The notes beneath the pieces were generated by a model. It searched no databases and was not told the origin of the DNA. It was given only the letters and a program-made list of their open reading frames with translations. From the IMG/VR virus record IMGVR_UViG_3300035698_033375, positions 1 through 30,008 of that record: 30,008 bases of DNA; one strand, written 5' to 3'. Positions 8,671-17,700 of this stretch are shown piece after piece. This stretch comes from a virus. Position numbers and translations under genes: made by a program. Numbering within the stretch: the stretch's first letter is position 1; every line of letters starts with the position of its first letter.

Positions 8671-10722
8671 ATGGGCTATATTATAAAAGAACCTACAAAC
8701 TTCATCAACATGAAGTTAACCGATACAGGTAGAAGATTGCTTTCTCTAGGAAGATTAACATTTGCAAAAGTTGGTTTATTTGATAATGAGGTAAACTATT
8801 CTTTGGTTACAGACAATTATGATGTTTGTAATAATATGATTTTAAATCCTCAAGATGACAATCCAGATGTTCCTACTACAAGTTATGATGGGTCTGGTTT
8901 TGTTACTTTAGATGGACAAAATTTAGGGAGTGCAAGACAAATTGTATCTGCAGAAACTGAAAGTCGAGGTTTTTTTACTGGAGATACTAATAATTTTACT
9001 ATTGACATAAATGCTGAACTAGGACAAGGAGCGCCTATGGGAGTCAGAGAAATAAATTATTCCGCTTTCACACCCAATGGGGGAGAAGAAATTACTTTAT
9101 CTGGAGGGTCTTATTCTCCAGAGGTTGGCAATTTAGTTTACATTCCTTGGGAGCCACCACAATATAGAGGAATTACAAACAGCACATCGAATATTTATTC
9201 AGGACAACCAAGTGTTGCAATGTGGTATAGAATACATGGGGTAACTGGCGACACAATTTCAGTAGACAGAGCAATACCGAATTTTGGTAGTTCAGCAATT
9301 TCAGGTTCTTTACAGCAAGTGCAAACTTACTTTTACCCTTATGATGGAATAGAAACATATTATGGTTCATCTACTACTATTAACACTGGAGTTTGGAACA
9401 TGAATATAGCTAGAACTACATCAGAAATAGGAACCACAGTTGCTATGAGTGGGTTTACTTCATATGGTTCTTTAGATTATAATGGAACAAAAATGCTTTT
9501 AGGATTTTCATCAGAAACAAAATCATTTGGAATTGTTCATTACACAAATCAATTTTCAGGAAATACATATGCAGAACAATTAGTGCCAGGAACGACAGAA
9601 ATAGACATTCCAAATATTATGTGGCACAAAAATTCTTTATCTTCCCCAGTTGGAACAGAAACACAACAAGGTTTGGTATTATATGATGTTGCTGGTGATG
9701 TATATTATGACAGTGCTGCAAAAACTCATTATAAAGAATTACGAGATTCAGAGGTGGAAACAGGATTAGTTGTGGGTAGAATTTATCATAAGTTAAAAAT
9801 ATTTGTAATAACCAATCAGGAACTATTAACTGCATTAACATATAAATCCAACAGAAACTATACTCTTCCGAATTTGAACTTAACTGTACAAAGTAGTCCC
9901 TCATCTTCTTATCCAACTCAGACTGGATTGTGTAAGTCAGGAAAAACGTACTTTGCAACATATGTTCTAAGTAGTAATAGCTATGAAGAAGGTGGAAGTT
10001 TTGGATACTCACAACCAATACATTGTGAAAGTATCTCAATGGCACCAATAGTTGCAGATAATAGCTTGCCACAATATTTAAGGGCAGAATTTCCAACAAA
10101 TCAATTTCCTTTCATGAGAAACGAAGCTAATTTATACAGTTTAAGTGGAACGGGTTGGAATGCAAATAAAATTCAACTGTTAGTAAAAGAAATGGCTACA
10201 TCAGCAGTTACCACAGTGGGGGAAATATTAACATATGATTGGAAACTAGTCTCAACGGGAATTGGAAATGGAATATATACTGGAGAAACAGGAAGTGCCA
10301 CTATTGACCCTGTTTATTTACAAGCTCATTCTTTTGTAGTATCTCAAGAAGATTATGATTCAGGAACAACATATTCGTTTGAAGGTGCTTATTCTGCTTT
10401 TACATCTAATGATGACATTCAAACAAGCGGCTTAACTTTTGGTAATGAAAGTTTCTTTTTTGGAAATATTAAAACTGGAATAATGTCAACGGTTTTTAAA
10501 ACTGTCATCACTGTATATGCTAGAAATAGCGAATTTAATAGTTCAAATAATATTTCATATGCCAGTGTAGAAGATTTAGAAGAAGAGTATAAAAGCACGT
10601 TCATTACTGAAATAGGAATTTTTGATGGTGATAGTAATTTAGTTGCTGTGGGAAAGCCGTCTTATCCCATAAAAAAGGACGCATCAAGATTTTTATCATT
10701 TCAATTAGAACTCGATTTTTAA
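8671..10722 (+). CDS. Tail appendage/fibre protein with N- and C-terminal shared modules (683 aa)
   Basis: This is a large beta-rich, serine/threonine/glycine-rich virion protein, probably a tail fibre or collar-type appendage. Its N-terminus has KLTDTGRRLL at residues 15-24 and a LFDNEVNYSL box at 36-45; the same arrangement (LTKKGR, then DVNYNL) occurs in the 139-residue protein encoded just downstream and, from memory, at the start of structural proteins in other large phages. Its last 44 residues (640-683) have the pattern TEIGIFDGDSNLVAV followed by a K-rich turn and a FQLELDF finish, shared with the C-terminus of the 379-residue protein at 11974; this recalls tail-collar fibre proteins in which an EIGLFD-x-x-G-x-LIAVG motif occurs. 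The long middle part (about 50-635) is unassigned. Confidence 0.85.
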   Translation: MGYIIKEPTNFINMKLTDTGRRLLSLGRLTFAKVGLFDNEVNYSLVTDNYDVCNNMILNPQDDNPDVPTTSYDGSGFVTLDGQNLGSARQIVSAETESRGFFTGDTNNFTIDINAELGQGAPMGVREINYSAFTPNGGEEITLSGGSYSPEVGNLVYIPWEPPQYRGITNSTSNIYSGQPSVAMWYRIHGVTGDTISVDRAIPNFGSSAISGSLQQVQTYFYPYDGIETYYGSSTTINTGVWNMNIARTTSEIGTTVAMSGFTSYGSLDYNGTKMLLGFSSETKSFGIVHYTNQFSGNTYAEQLVPGTTEIDIPNIMWHKNSLSSPVGTETQQGLVLYDVAGDVYYDSAAKTHYKELRDSEVETGLVVGRIYHKLKIFVITNQELLTALTYKSNRNYTLPNLNLTVQSSPSSSYPTQTGLCKSGKTYFATYVLSSNSYEEGGSFGYSQPIHCESISMAPIVADNSLPQYLRAEFPTNQFPFMRNEANLYSLSGTGWNANKIQLLVKEMATSAVTTVGEILTYDWKLVSTGIGNGIYTGETGSATIDPVYLQAHSFVVSQEDYDSGTTYSFEGAYSAFTSNDDIQTSGLTFGNESFFFGNIKTGIMSTVFKTVITVYARNSEFNSSNNISYASVEDLEEEYKSTFITEIGIFDGDSNLVAVGKPSYPIKKDASRFLSFQLELDF

Positions 10723-10740
10723 AAAAAAATAAAATTTAAA

Positions 10741-10748
10741 TATTTATT
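10741..10748 (+). promoter_or_regulatory. Late-type promoter box variant TATTTATT
   Basis: TATTTATT is followed by an A-rich leader and ATG at 10770, a gap of 21 bases. It probably drives the three genes from 10770 to 13113, whose internal gaps (27 and 13 bases) contain no further box. Confidence 0.45.
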
Positions 10749-10769
10749 ATAAAATAAACAATAATTATT

Positions 10770-11189
10770 ATGGGAAACATTTTATCAGCATCAACAATAT
10801 ATGCAAATGCTTATTTAACTAAAAAAGGTAGAAATTATCTTTTTAATCAAGAAAACAATAGATTTTTAACAGACCCAGTAACGGGAACTATGATAGATTT
10901 AATGCAAATAACTCATTTTTCTCTTTCTGACCCAGATGTTAATTACAATCTTTTAGACGGAATTCAATTGGAATCAGGGGATGTTCCAGATATTTCAGGA
11001 AGGAATGAAAGTTGTATAAAGTCTACTGTTGTTTCAGAGGAGAAAAATTTAATTTCTCTTGATGGTAGTTTAATTACAAGTCACACTACAGGGGATGATA
11101 TACAAATAGAATATGGCACAGATGCAAGAGATAATTCTTTCAACATTAATATTAATGTTGAAAACTTACTGCCAACTTCTTTAATATAA
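10770..11189 (+). CDS. Small virion protein: stand-alone appendage N-terminal module (139 aa)
   Basis: This short protein corresponds to the N-terminal module of the 683-residue gene before it. Both carry a glycine-arginine pair at residues 20-21 (LTKKGR here, LTDTGR there) and a later VNY(N/S)L box, here at 57-61 in SLSDPDVNYNL. It also contains the string LSASTIY (residues 5-11), which matches the core of the duplicated segment in the minus-strand fibre-like protein (LSASTIYSG). The rest is polar and beta-prone, ending at PTSLI. It is likely a virion protein that attaches an appendage, or a chaperone-like partner. It is the first gene of a three-gene unit. Confidence 0.8.
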   Translation: MGNILSASTIYANAYLTKKGRNYLFNQENNRFLTDPVTGTMIDLMQITHFSLSDPDVNYNLLDGIQLESGDVPDISGRNESCIKSTVVSEEKNLISLDGSLITSHTTGDDIQIEYGTDARDNSFNININVENLLPTSLI

Positions 11190-11216
11190 AATAATTAACA
11201 CTTTAAAAAAAATAAT

Positions 11217-11960
11217 ATGTCAACAGAATCAAGAATAAACGCAATTGACGATAGGTTAGCAACTATAGGAGGAACAAGAGCTACAAATTTACAACCATTG
11301 TATGCTAATCGTTTTCCAGAGTCCTCTAACATGCTGTCAAAAAAAGTGCAAATGTCCACTAAAGATGTAACAGACCCTCAAAATCCTATAACTATAGATG
11401 AAGAATTTCAGGTAATACCTGGAAATTTCTCACCTACAAAATTGGCTAATTCGGGTGGAAATAGATGGATATTACCTTTTGGTGCTAGTGGTTATGGAAT
11501 GAAATTTCATTTTCCTTATGGAGAAAACAGAAATATGATTTATATTACTTTTTGCAAAAGAGCTTCTGATTATGTAGATGGGTGGATGGATTATCAACAA
11601 AGTGTAGATGTTGCATGGACAAACGCAGCCATTACTTATGCTAGCAGAATGCCTTCAAATGTAGGGGATTCACGAACAAAAAACTTTGCATCAGACCAAT
11701 TTTTAACTTACAATGAATTAGTGCTTTGGGCTAATTTTAAAGGCTTAGGACCATCTTCGATTGCAAGTGACACTCAAGGAAAAGTTTATTTCAAACTTCA
11801 ATTTGTAGATAATCCATCAGCAATAGAAGTGGGTACAGGCGGATTTACTCAACCATATATACCACCAATAACACCAGTAACTCCTACAATACCAGCAATG
11901 CCTGGAACATTAGAAACAGATGCAATAACTAGAGCAATAAACGATATACGAAATAATTAA
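11217..11960 (+). CDS. Unknown virion-associated protein with proline-rich C-terminus (247 aa)
   Basis: I recognise no family. Residues 1-45 look helical and polar, residues 60-205 form an aromatic-rich globular domain (for example WILPFGASGYGMKFHFPYGE around 83-102 and YNELVLWANF near 166), and residues 211-232 form a threonine/proline linker with repeated T-x-P and I-P units. The last 15 residues look helical. Both neighbours in the same unit are appendage proteins with shared modules, so this is probably an appendage component or receptor-binding partner. There is no signal peptide or membrane segment. The start at 11217 follows an A-run leader (AAAAAAAATAAT) typical of this genome. Confidence 0.8.
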   Translation: MSTESRINAIDDRLATIGGTRATNLQPLYANRFPESSNMLSKKVQMSTKDVTDPQNPITIDEEFQVIPGNFSPTKLANSGGNRWILPFGASGYGMKFHFPYGENRNMIYITFCKRASDYVDGWMDYQQSVDVAWTNAAITYASRMPSNVGDSRTKNFASDQFLTYNELVLWANFKGLGPSSIASDTQGKVYFKLQFVDNPSAIEVGTGGFTQPYIPPITPVTPTIPAMPGTLETDAITRAINDIRNN

Positions 11961-11973
11961 TAAATAATAAATC

Positions 11974-13113
11974 ATGGCATTATATTTAAAACAAGTAGAA
12001 ACTTCAATTTCAACCGTTAGAGAATCTTCAACATCAAAATCTTTAATAGATGCTGAAGTTGTATATACACTAGCAGATAGAACTGACACAAGCGAAAAAG
12101 AAAGCAATTATTTTTCCTCTTTTAATCTTCCTTACGCTTTGGCGGAAATGGGAAGCGGAACTACGGTTGCCCAAATGTCGCCCGAAAAATTTCAACTTAA
12201 TACAAACACTGCGGTTTTTGTACAAATATCCAGAAATGATTATTCTGAATTTATGGATGGCAGGTCTATAACAATAGAAGTGCCACAAATTGGAGGTACA
12301 ACAAAAAAGGTAATATCTGCATTTTTCTCAGAATCAGACAATACAAAGAAGGTTAATAATGATTCTATGCTGGGAGAAAATGTTGCTTTTCTATTTTCTG
12401 ACGAGATAAATTTGCCTTATACGGGCACGTCAGAAAATACGTCTGTAGATAGAAGTGCAGTAGCAACTTGGGACCCAACAACAGACTTTAGAGATAGACC
12501 TAACGCTGTAGCTTACATTGACCTGACTCAAAATGATAAAAACTCTGACCAGAGAGAGTGGAGTGGTGTTAGTACTGCCGTTTATGTTCCAGAAAGCTGG
12601 CCAGAAAGTCTTGACCAGGGTTATAATTATGATATTCCTGTGGGGTTCGCAGCTCTTAATAAAGGCTATTTAGTATTGACCCATCCAGACATTATTAATA
12701 ACATTCCATGGATGTCTGGAAGTACAGTGGCAATTGAGGGATATAGTGACGATGATGCGGGAGATGCTCAAATTACAGGAGCAAACACAGGAGCTTCAAG
12801 TGGGACTACAAATATAGTTTTTACGGGACAATCTTCTTCTTTAGCATTTCAAGATATTACCACAAGCTATACAACGTCTACGATTTGCATTGCAATGCCT
12901 AGAGAATTTTTCATTTCAACGAATCCATCTTGGAACAGAGCGTTAAATCTTGCAGAGGTTGAAAATGAGACTTATAATTTAGATTCAATTTTTGTTACCC
13001 AAGTTGGTTTATATAATATTGAGGGAGATTTAATCGCTGTTGCGAAACTTGATAGGCCTTTAGAAAAATCATATACAAACGTCTTAAATTTCAGTTTAAA
13101 CATTGATGTTTAA
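11974..13113 (+). CDS. Tail appendage protein sharing the C-terminal module (379 aa)
   Basis: This beta-rich virion protein shares its last 44 residues (336-379) with the 683-residue protein: TQVGLYNIEGDLIAVAK, then a P-L-E-K turn and a LNFSLNIDV finish, aligned with TEIGIFDGDSNLVAVGK and FQLELDF there. This motif resembles the E-x-G-L-(F/Y)-D-x-x-G-x-L-I-A-V signature of tail-collar fibre proteins. Residues 1-330 are unassigned, acidic and rich in serine, threonine and asparagine. The gene is last in the unit that begins at 10770 and is followed by a strong A/T-arm hairpin at 13139-13177 that probably ends the late transcript. No membrane segment is seen. Confidence 0.85.
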   Translation: MALYLKQVETSISTVRESSTSKSLIDAEVVYTLADRTDTSEKESNYFSSFNLPYALAEMGSGTTVAQMSPEKFQLNTNTAVFVQISRNDYSEFMDGRSITIEVPQIGGTTKKVISAFFSESDNTKKVNNDSMLGENVAFLFSDEINLPYTGTSENTSVDRSAVATWDPTTDFRDRPNAVAYIDLTQNDKNSDQREWSGVSTAVYVPESWPESLDQGYNYDIPVGFAALNKGYLVLTHPDIINNIPWMSGSTVAIEGYSDDDAGDAQITGANTGASSGTTNIVFTGQSSSLAFQDITTSYTTSTICIAMPREFFISTNPSWNRALNLAEVENETYNLDSIFVTQVGLYNIEGDLIAVAKLDRPLEKSYTNVLNFSLNIDV

Positions 13114-13138
13114 AAAAAATTAAATTTCCATTTACTTT

Positions 13139-13177
13139 AAAAATCGTTTTTTTTATATTTAAGAAAAACGATTTTTT
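13139..13177 (+). terminator. 13-bp inverted repeat with T-tract; loop holds a promoter-like box
   Basis: Arms 13139-13151 and 13164-13176 pair perfectly over 13 bases (AAAAATCGTTTTT with AAAAACGATTTTT) around a 12-base loop, and the right arm ends in six T residues. It follows the last appendage gene and fits an intrinsic terminator. The loop contains TATATTTA (13154-13161), a near match to the host-type -7 box TANNTTTG, 16 bases before the ATG at 13178. Confidence 0.6.
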
Positions 13178-13723
13178 ATGTTATTATCTTTAGATATCAG
13201 TACAAGCTGCGTTGGATATGCAGTGTTTAGTGAAAAAAGAGCTCTCTTAGAAATGAACTATGTTAAATTTTCTAATAAAAAAACAATATTTGAAAAACTT
13301 GAACAATTTAAAGGAAAAATTGCGCATTTATCAAAGTTCGACATTACTGCGATAGCAATTGAAGAGCCTTTAAAAAAGTTTCAAGGGAAATATTCTTCAG
13401 CAAATACAATTGCTATATTGAATTTCTTTAACGGAATGATAAGTTCATTTGTTGCAAGTCATTTTAAATTAGAACCTGTTTATTATAATGTTAATTTTGT
13501 CAGGTCAAAGGCGTTTCCAAACCTAAAAATTAAAAAACAAGGAGCATCTTCAAAACATCAAGTGTGGGAATGTGTTGTAGGTTTAGAGCCACAAATTAAT
13601 TGGAAATATGGCGTTCGAAGCAGAAAACTAGTAGAAGAAAACTATGATATGGCAGATGCTTACGCTGTAGGAAAGTGTTATTTAATAATGATGAAAATTC
13701 AAAAAGCAAAATTAAATAGCTAA
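13178..13723 (+). CDS. RuvC-like Holliday junction resolvase (181 aa)
   Basis: This is a probable RNase H-fold endonuclease that cuts branched DNA during phage recombination and before packaging. The four acidic positions of RuvC-type resolvases are visible: D6 in the first strand (LLSLDISTSCVGYAVF), E62/E63 in IAIEEPLKKF, and D157 and D160 in YDMADAYAVG. The length of 181 residues matches the RuvC family (about 160-180). The start must be this ATG because the catalytic first strand begins at once. The ATG directly abuts the T-tract of the upstream hairpin, so the mRNA leader is at most about ten bases if the box in the hairpin loop is used. It begins the nucleic-acid block that continues with primase and the SbcD-SbcC fusion, replacing the role of T4 endonuclease VII. 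Confidence 0.88.
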   Translation: MLLSLDISTSCVGYAVFSEKRALLEMNYVKFSNKKTIFEKLEQFKGKIAHLSKFDITAIAIEEPLKKFQGKYSSANTIAILNFFNGMISSFVASHFKLEPVYYNVNFVRSKAFPNLKIKKQGASSKHQVWECVVGLEPQINWKYGVRSRKLVEENYDMADAYAVGKCYLIMMKIQKAKLNS

Positions 13724-13726
13724 TTG

Positions 13727-13758
13727 TTTGGTTTATAACTATAATATTTGTATTTTTG
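13727..13758 (+). promoter_or_regulatory. Host-type Bacteroidota promoter (TTTG-N20-TATTTTTG)
   Basis: TTTG at 13727-13730 and TATTTTTG at 13751-13758 are spaced by 20 bases, matching the -33/-7 promoter known in Bacteroidota (TTTG and TANNTTTG). Only six bases separate the -7 box from the ATG at 13765, so the expected transcript would start at or within a base or two of the start codon. Confidence 0.65.
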
Positions 13759-13764
13759 CATTAC

Positions 13765-14769
13765 ATGGATGACCAAAAATACATCATATTATCAATTCTG
13801 AAGAATTTTCTAGGCGAACCTAAAAGTTCTACCGATATAGAAAACAGGGAGCAATGGGAGTTTAATTGTCCCAGTGAAACTTGCAGAAATGATGTAAATA
13901 AACATAATCTTGCATATAATTCTGAGCACAATGTTTTAAAATGTTGGAAATGTAAGGAAAGTGGAATTATTCATAAATTTGTTTACAAATATGGTAGCAA
14001 AGATGATTATAAGCGTTTAAAGCAAATATTACCAGTTTATAATTCGAATTTTGCAAATATATTTAAAAAGCAAAAAATAAATCATAACTTAATTACATGT
14101 CCACTTCCTGATGGTTTTATTCCATTAAATAAAGTTATTAGTTCTGGAATGTATCGACAATCTTATGATTATGTAACAAATGTTAGAAAAATAACCCCAG
14201 AACAAATAGATTATTTCAAAATAGGCTATACGGAAATAGGGGATTATAAGAATAGAATAATCATCCCATCATTCAATGGTTATGGAAACGTCAATTATTT
14301 TGAAGCTCGTGCATTTTTGAAGAGAATGAGGCCAACTTATTATAAGCCAGATAAAAAAGCTTTTCCAAACAAAAATGTACCTGAAAAATATGATATTATT
14401 TTTAATGAGTATAATATAAATTGGGATTTGCCTATTTTCTTAGTGGAAGGTATATTTGATATGATTAGAATACCCAATTCAATCCCGATGTTAGGAAAAA
14501 CTCCATCTTGGCTTCTAATTTCAAAGTTAATTGAATATGGATGTACAATAGTAATTTGCGTAGATGAGGATGCATTTAAAGACGGAATGGAGATTTATGA
14601 GAAACTTTCGTCATTAGACTTAGAAGTTTTTTTTATTGACCTTTACAAAAAAGGTGACGTTTCTTATGTTTATGAAAAACAAGGAAACTCAGGAATAATC
14701 AAACTTATTAGTAGTAAACAAAAAATTGATTTAAGTTTTCAACTAAATAGAATGATGTTAAAAAAATAA
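13765..14769 (+). CDS. DnaG-type DNA primase with zinc-binding and TOPRIM domains (334 aa)
   Basis: This enzyme should make RNA primers at the phage replication fork. The N-terminal zinc-binding domain has four cysteines: C35 and C40 (CPSETC) and C60 and C63 (CWKC). The TOPRIM core follows: E228 in FLVEGIFD, then D267 and D269 in CVDEDAFKDG, with a further acidic residue D298 in KKGDVSYVY. A nucleotidyl-transfer region rich in basic and aromatic residues lies between (about 160-215). At 334 residues it is compact, like the T4 gp61 class, and has no helicase domain. A TTG at 13756 would add three residues, but the ATG fits the promoter spacing and normal usage. It lies three bases before the SbcD-SbcC fusion gene. 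Confidence 0.88.
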   Translation: MDDQKYIILSILKNFLGEPKSSTDIENREQWEFNCPSETCRNDVNKHNLAYNSEHNVLKCWKCKESGIIHKFVYKYGSKDDYKRLKQILPVYNSNFANIFKKQKINHNLITCPLPDGFIPLNKVISSGMYRQSYDYVTNVRKITPEQIDYFKIGYTEIGDYKNRIIIPSFNGYGNVNYFEARAFLKRMRPTYYKPDKKAFPNKNVPEKYDIIFNEYNINWDLPIFLVEGIFDMIRIPNSIPMLGKTPSWLLISKLIEYGCTIVICVDEDAFKDGMEIYEKLSSLDLEVFFIDLYKKGDVSYVYEKQGNSGIIKLISSKQKIDLSFQLNRMMLKK

Positions 14770-14772
14770 TTT

Positions 14773-17700
14773 ATGAAAATAGCACACTTAGCAGATATTC
14801 ATGTAAAATTTTCGAGTAGACATGATGAATATAGAGAGGTTTTCACACGTCTTTATAAAGATTTAAAAAGTCAAAAACCAGATAGAATTACTATTGTTGG
14901 AGATTTAAATCATCAAAAAATTAATATGTCACCAGGTTCATTAGATTTGAATGCGGAATTATTGGTTAATTTGGCTAAAATAGCTCCTTTAGACATCTTT
15001 CTCGGAAATCATGATATGAACCTTTCCCAAAAAGAACAAGGCGATACAATTAGTCCTATGTTGAAAATCATAGAAAAATTTTCTGAATTACTTTCTCCAA
15101 TGTTGAAAGCTAAGATGAATAAATCATATATTGTAAGCAAAGAAAATGTAGGTGATATAGATTTTTCAAACAAAGGAATTTATTTTTTCCCAGATACTGA
15201 TTTTTATAAGATTAATGAAAAATTAGTATATGGTGTTTACTCATGTAAAGATAATAAATTATTAACATTAAAGAAAAAAGAAAAAGATGTAAATTATATT
15301 GGATTTTATCACGGAAGAATTTATGGAGCAAGGGGAGATAACGGTTATGAACTTTTTGGAGACGACCTTGTTAATCCAGCTACATTTAATAATTTTGATG
15401 TTGTAATGTTGGGAGATATACATGAACATCAATCTTTTAGAGAGGATGATTCAATGGCTTATTGTGGTTCTTTGATACAACAAAATAATGGAGAGTCAAT
15501 TAATAAAGGTTACTTAATTTGGGATATAGAAAAAAAGACATTTCAAAGAAGATATATTCTAAATGATTTTGGATTTGCCAAAATTACAATTGCTAAAGGA
15601 GAATCTGTAGAAGAAAGAGTTGATAACATACAGTTCAGTAATAATAAAAAGAAAACTAAAATATATGTTATTTGGGAAGATTACGAAGAAAACTATTCTA
15701 CTGAAAAAGAGTCTCAAATAGCAAGATTAATAAAAGAAAAGCATGGATGTGAAGTAGTTACTGTAAGTTTTAGTGCTCTTGAGAAAGCTGTTGCTGAAAA
15801 TACCGATGTAGCAGATGCAAAAAACAAAGAAACATTTATTGAACAATTAGTAGAGTATGTTGAGGATATCGAAAATGACTTTGATGATGATTTAAAAGAA
15901 GAGTTGGTTACCTTTGCAAAAAAGACTGATGAAATACTTGAAATAGGCGAAGTTGTCACTGAAGTGAAAAATTGGGATATCGAAGATGTTGAAATTAGTA
16001 ATATTTTTTCTTTTGATGAAAAACCCGTAAAAATTCCATTTAACAAATTTCGAGGACTTACTGGTATTTTTGGACGTAACTATTCAGGAAAATCAAATAC
16101 GGTTAAAGCAATTGTTTGGGGGTTATATCAATATATTTTAGATGATGGCGATGCTAAAAAAATAATAAACATTTACACAACATCAAATAAAGGGTATGTG
16201 AAAATCAATCTTGTTATTGAGGGTGAGCGTTATAGAATATATAGGCAAGTAATTACTACATTAAAAAAAGATGGAACTACATCGAATAATTATCCTGTAA
16301 GTTTTGAAAAACTCACTTTTAATGAGGACGGAAAGGAGATGTGGGTATCTAAAATTTCAGATAAGAGAGCAAATGAAAACACAGAAGTAAAAAATTTGAT
16401 TATTGCAGCTATTGGTAGTGTAGATGATTTTACTAAAGTATCTCTTGAATCTCAAGGTGGAGATGGGAGTTATATTAATCTAAAACAACAACCAAAAAAT
16501 GACCTCATTAATAGATATGTTGGCTTAGAATTCTTCAGAGATAGATATGATTATGGAAATGATTTTTTAAAAGATGTTAAGAAAACACAGAAAACTTTAG
16601 GAAATATAGTTGAAGTTGAAGGTGAGGTCATCCAAATAAAAGTTCAAATAAACACTCTAAAAAAAGAAATACAAAAAATAGAAAAAGAAAAAACAGATGC
16701 GGAAACATTAAAAGATAAAATAGACGCTAATATTTTAGAAACAACAAAAAAACTAAAACCCATTTTGGAATATGAAGGTGGAGATGTTTTAACTATTGAA
16801 GAAATTAAAACAAAAACATCAAAAATAAATCAAGAAATAGAGTTTTCAAATAATCAAAAATCTGAATTGTTAGTATGGTTGTTTGGTAATTTTAAAAAAG
16901 AACTTTCCTTAGACCCTAATTTGACTTTTGAGGGTTTGACACAAAATTTCAACGAAGAAGATGAATTATTCCAAACAGAAAAGGATAAATACGTAAAAGT
17001 AGAAAAATGGATTAAAGAAAATTTGGCTCAAGAGTTGGTAAATGTTGAGGGATATGATGCTAAAATTAAAGAAATGGATTTAGAAGTAGGGCAACTCCAA
17101 GCAAAACTATTAACATATAAAGGGGAGCAATGTCCAACATGTGGCCACATAACCCAACAACCAGACCCTCAAAAGTATCAATTGTGTTTAATTGAGATTT
17201 CTGAAAAACAAGGTATTTCTAATTCTTACAGCCAGGCAATTACACAAAATACCAATGCAGCTACTTATAACAATAATATCACAATTCAACAAGGTAATTT
17301 GGCAGTTTTAAAAAATTCTTTAATAATTAGAAAAAACAATAAAGATGAGATAAAGAAAACAATAGACCTATTTATTAAATCTGAAAGTATAATTGAACAT
17401 AATAAAAACGTTGAAACCAAAACATCAGAATTGGATATAGTTAAAAGTCAAATTGTAACAAAAGAAAAGGAAATTGATAAAATTAGTCTTAATGCTGATA
17501 AAATTAAAAATAACAAAAAGGCTCAAAACTATAACTCCAATTTAAATGATAAATTAGAAGGGTTTCAAGAACAATCTAAAGGATATAAATTTTCAATTTA
17601 TAATTTCAACCAACAATTAGTAGAAAAGAATGGTGATTTGAGAATTGAGAAAAATAATCTAGAAAATTTTGAAAATAAATATAAAGAGATTGCTAAAGAA

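Noticed and set aside
9617-10099. 160-residue reading frame opposite the 683-residue appendage gene
   Set aside because: Composition is typical of an antisense shadow (rich in leucine, histidine, tyrosine), it has no promoter box, and the plus-strand gene is clearly real.
13756-13764. TTG start nine bases upstream of the primase ATG
   Set aside because: It lies inside the -7 box and would add only three residues; the ATG at 13765 fits better.
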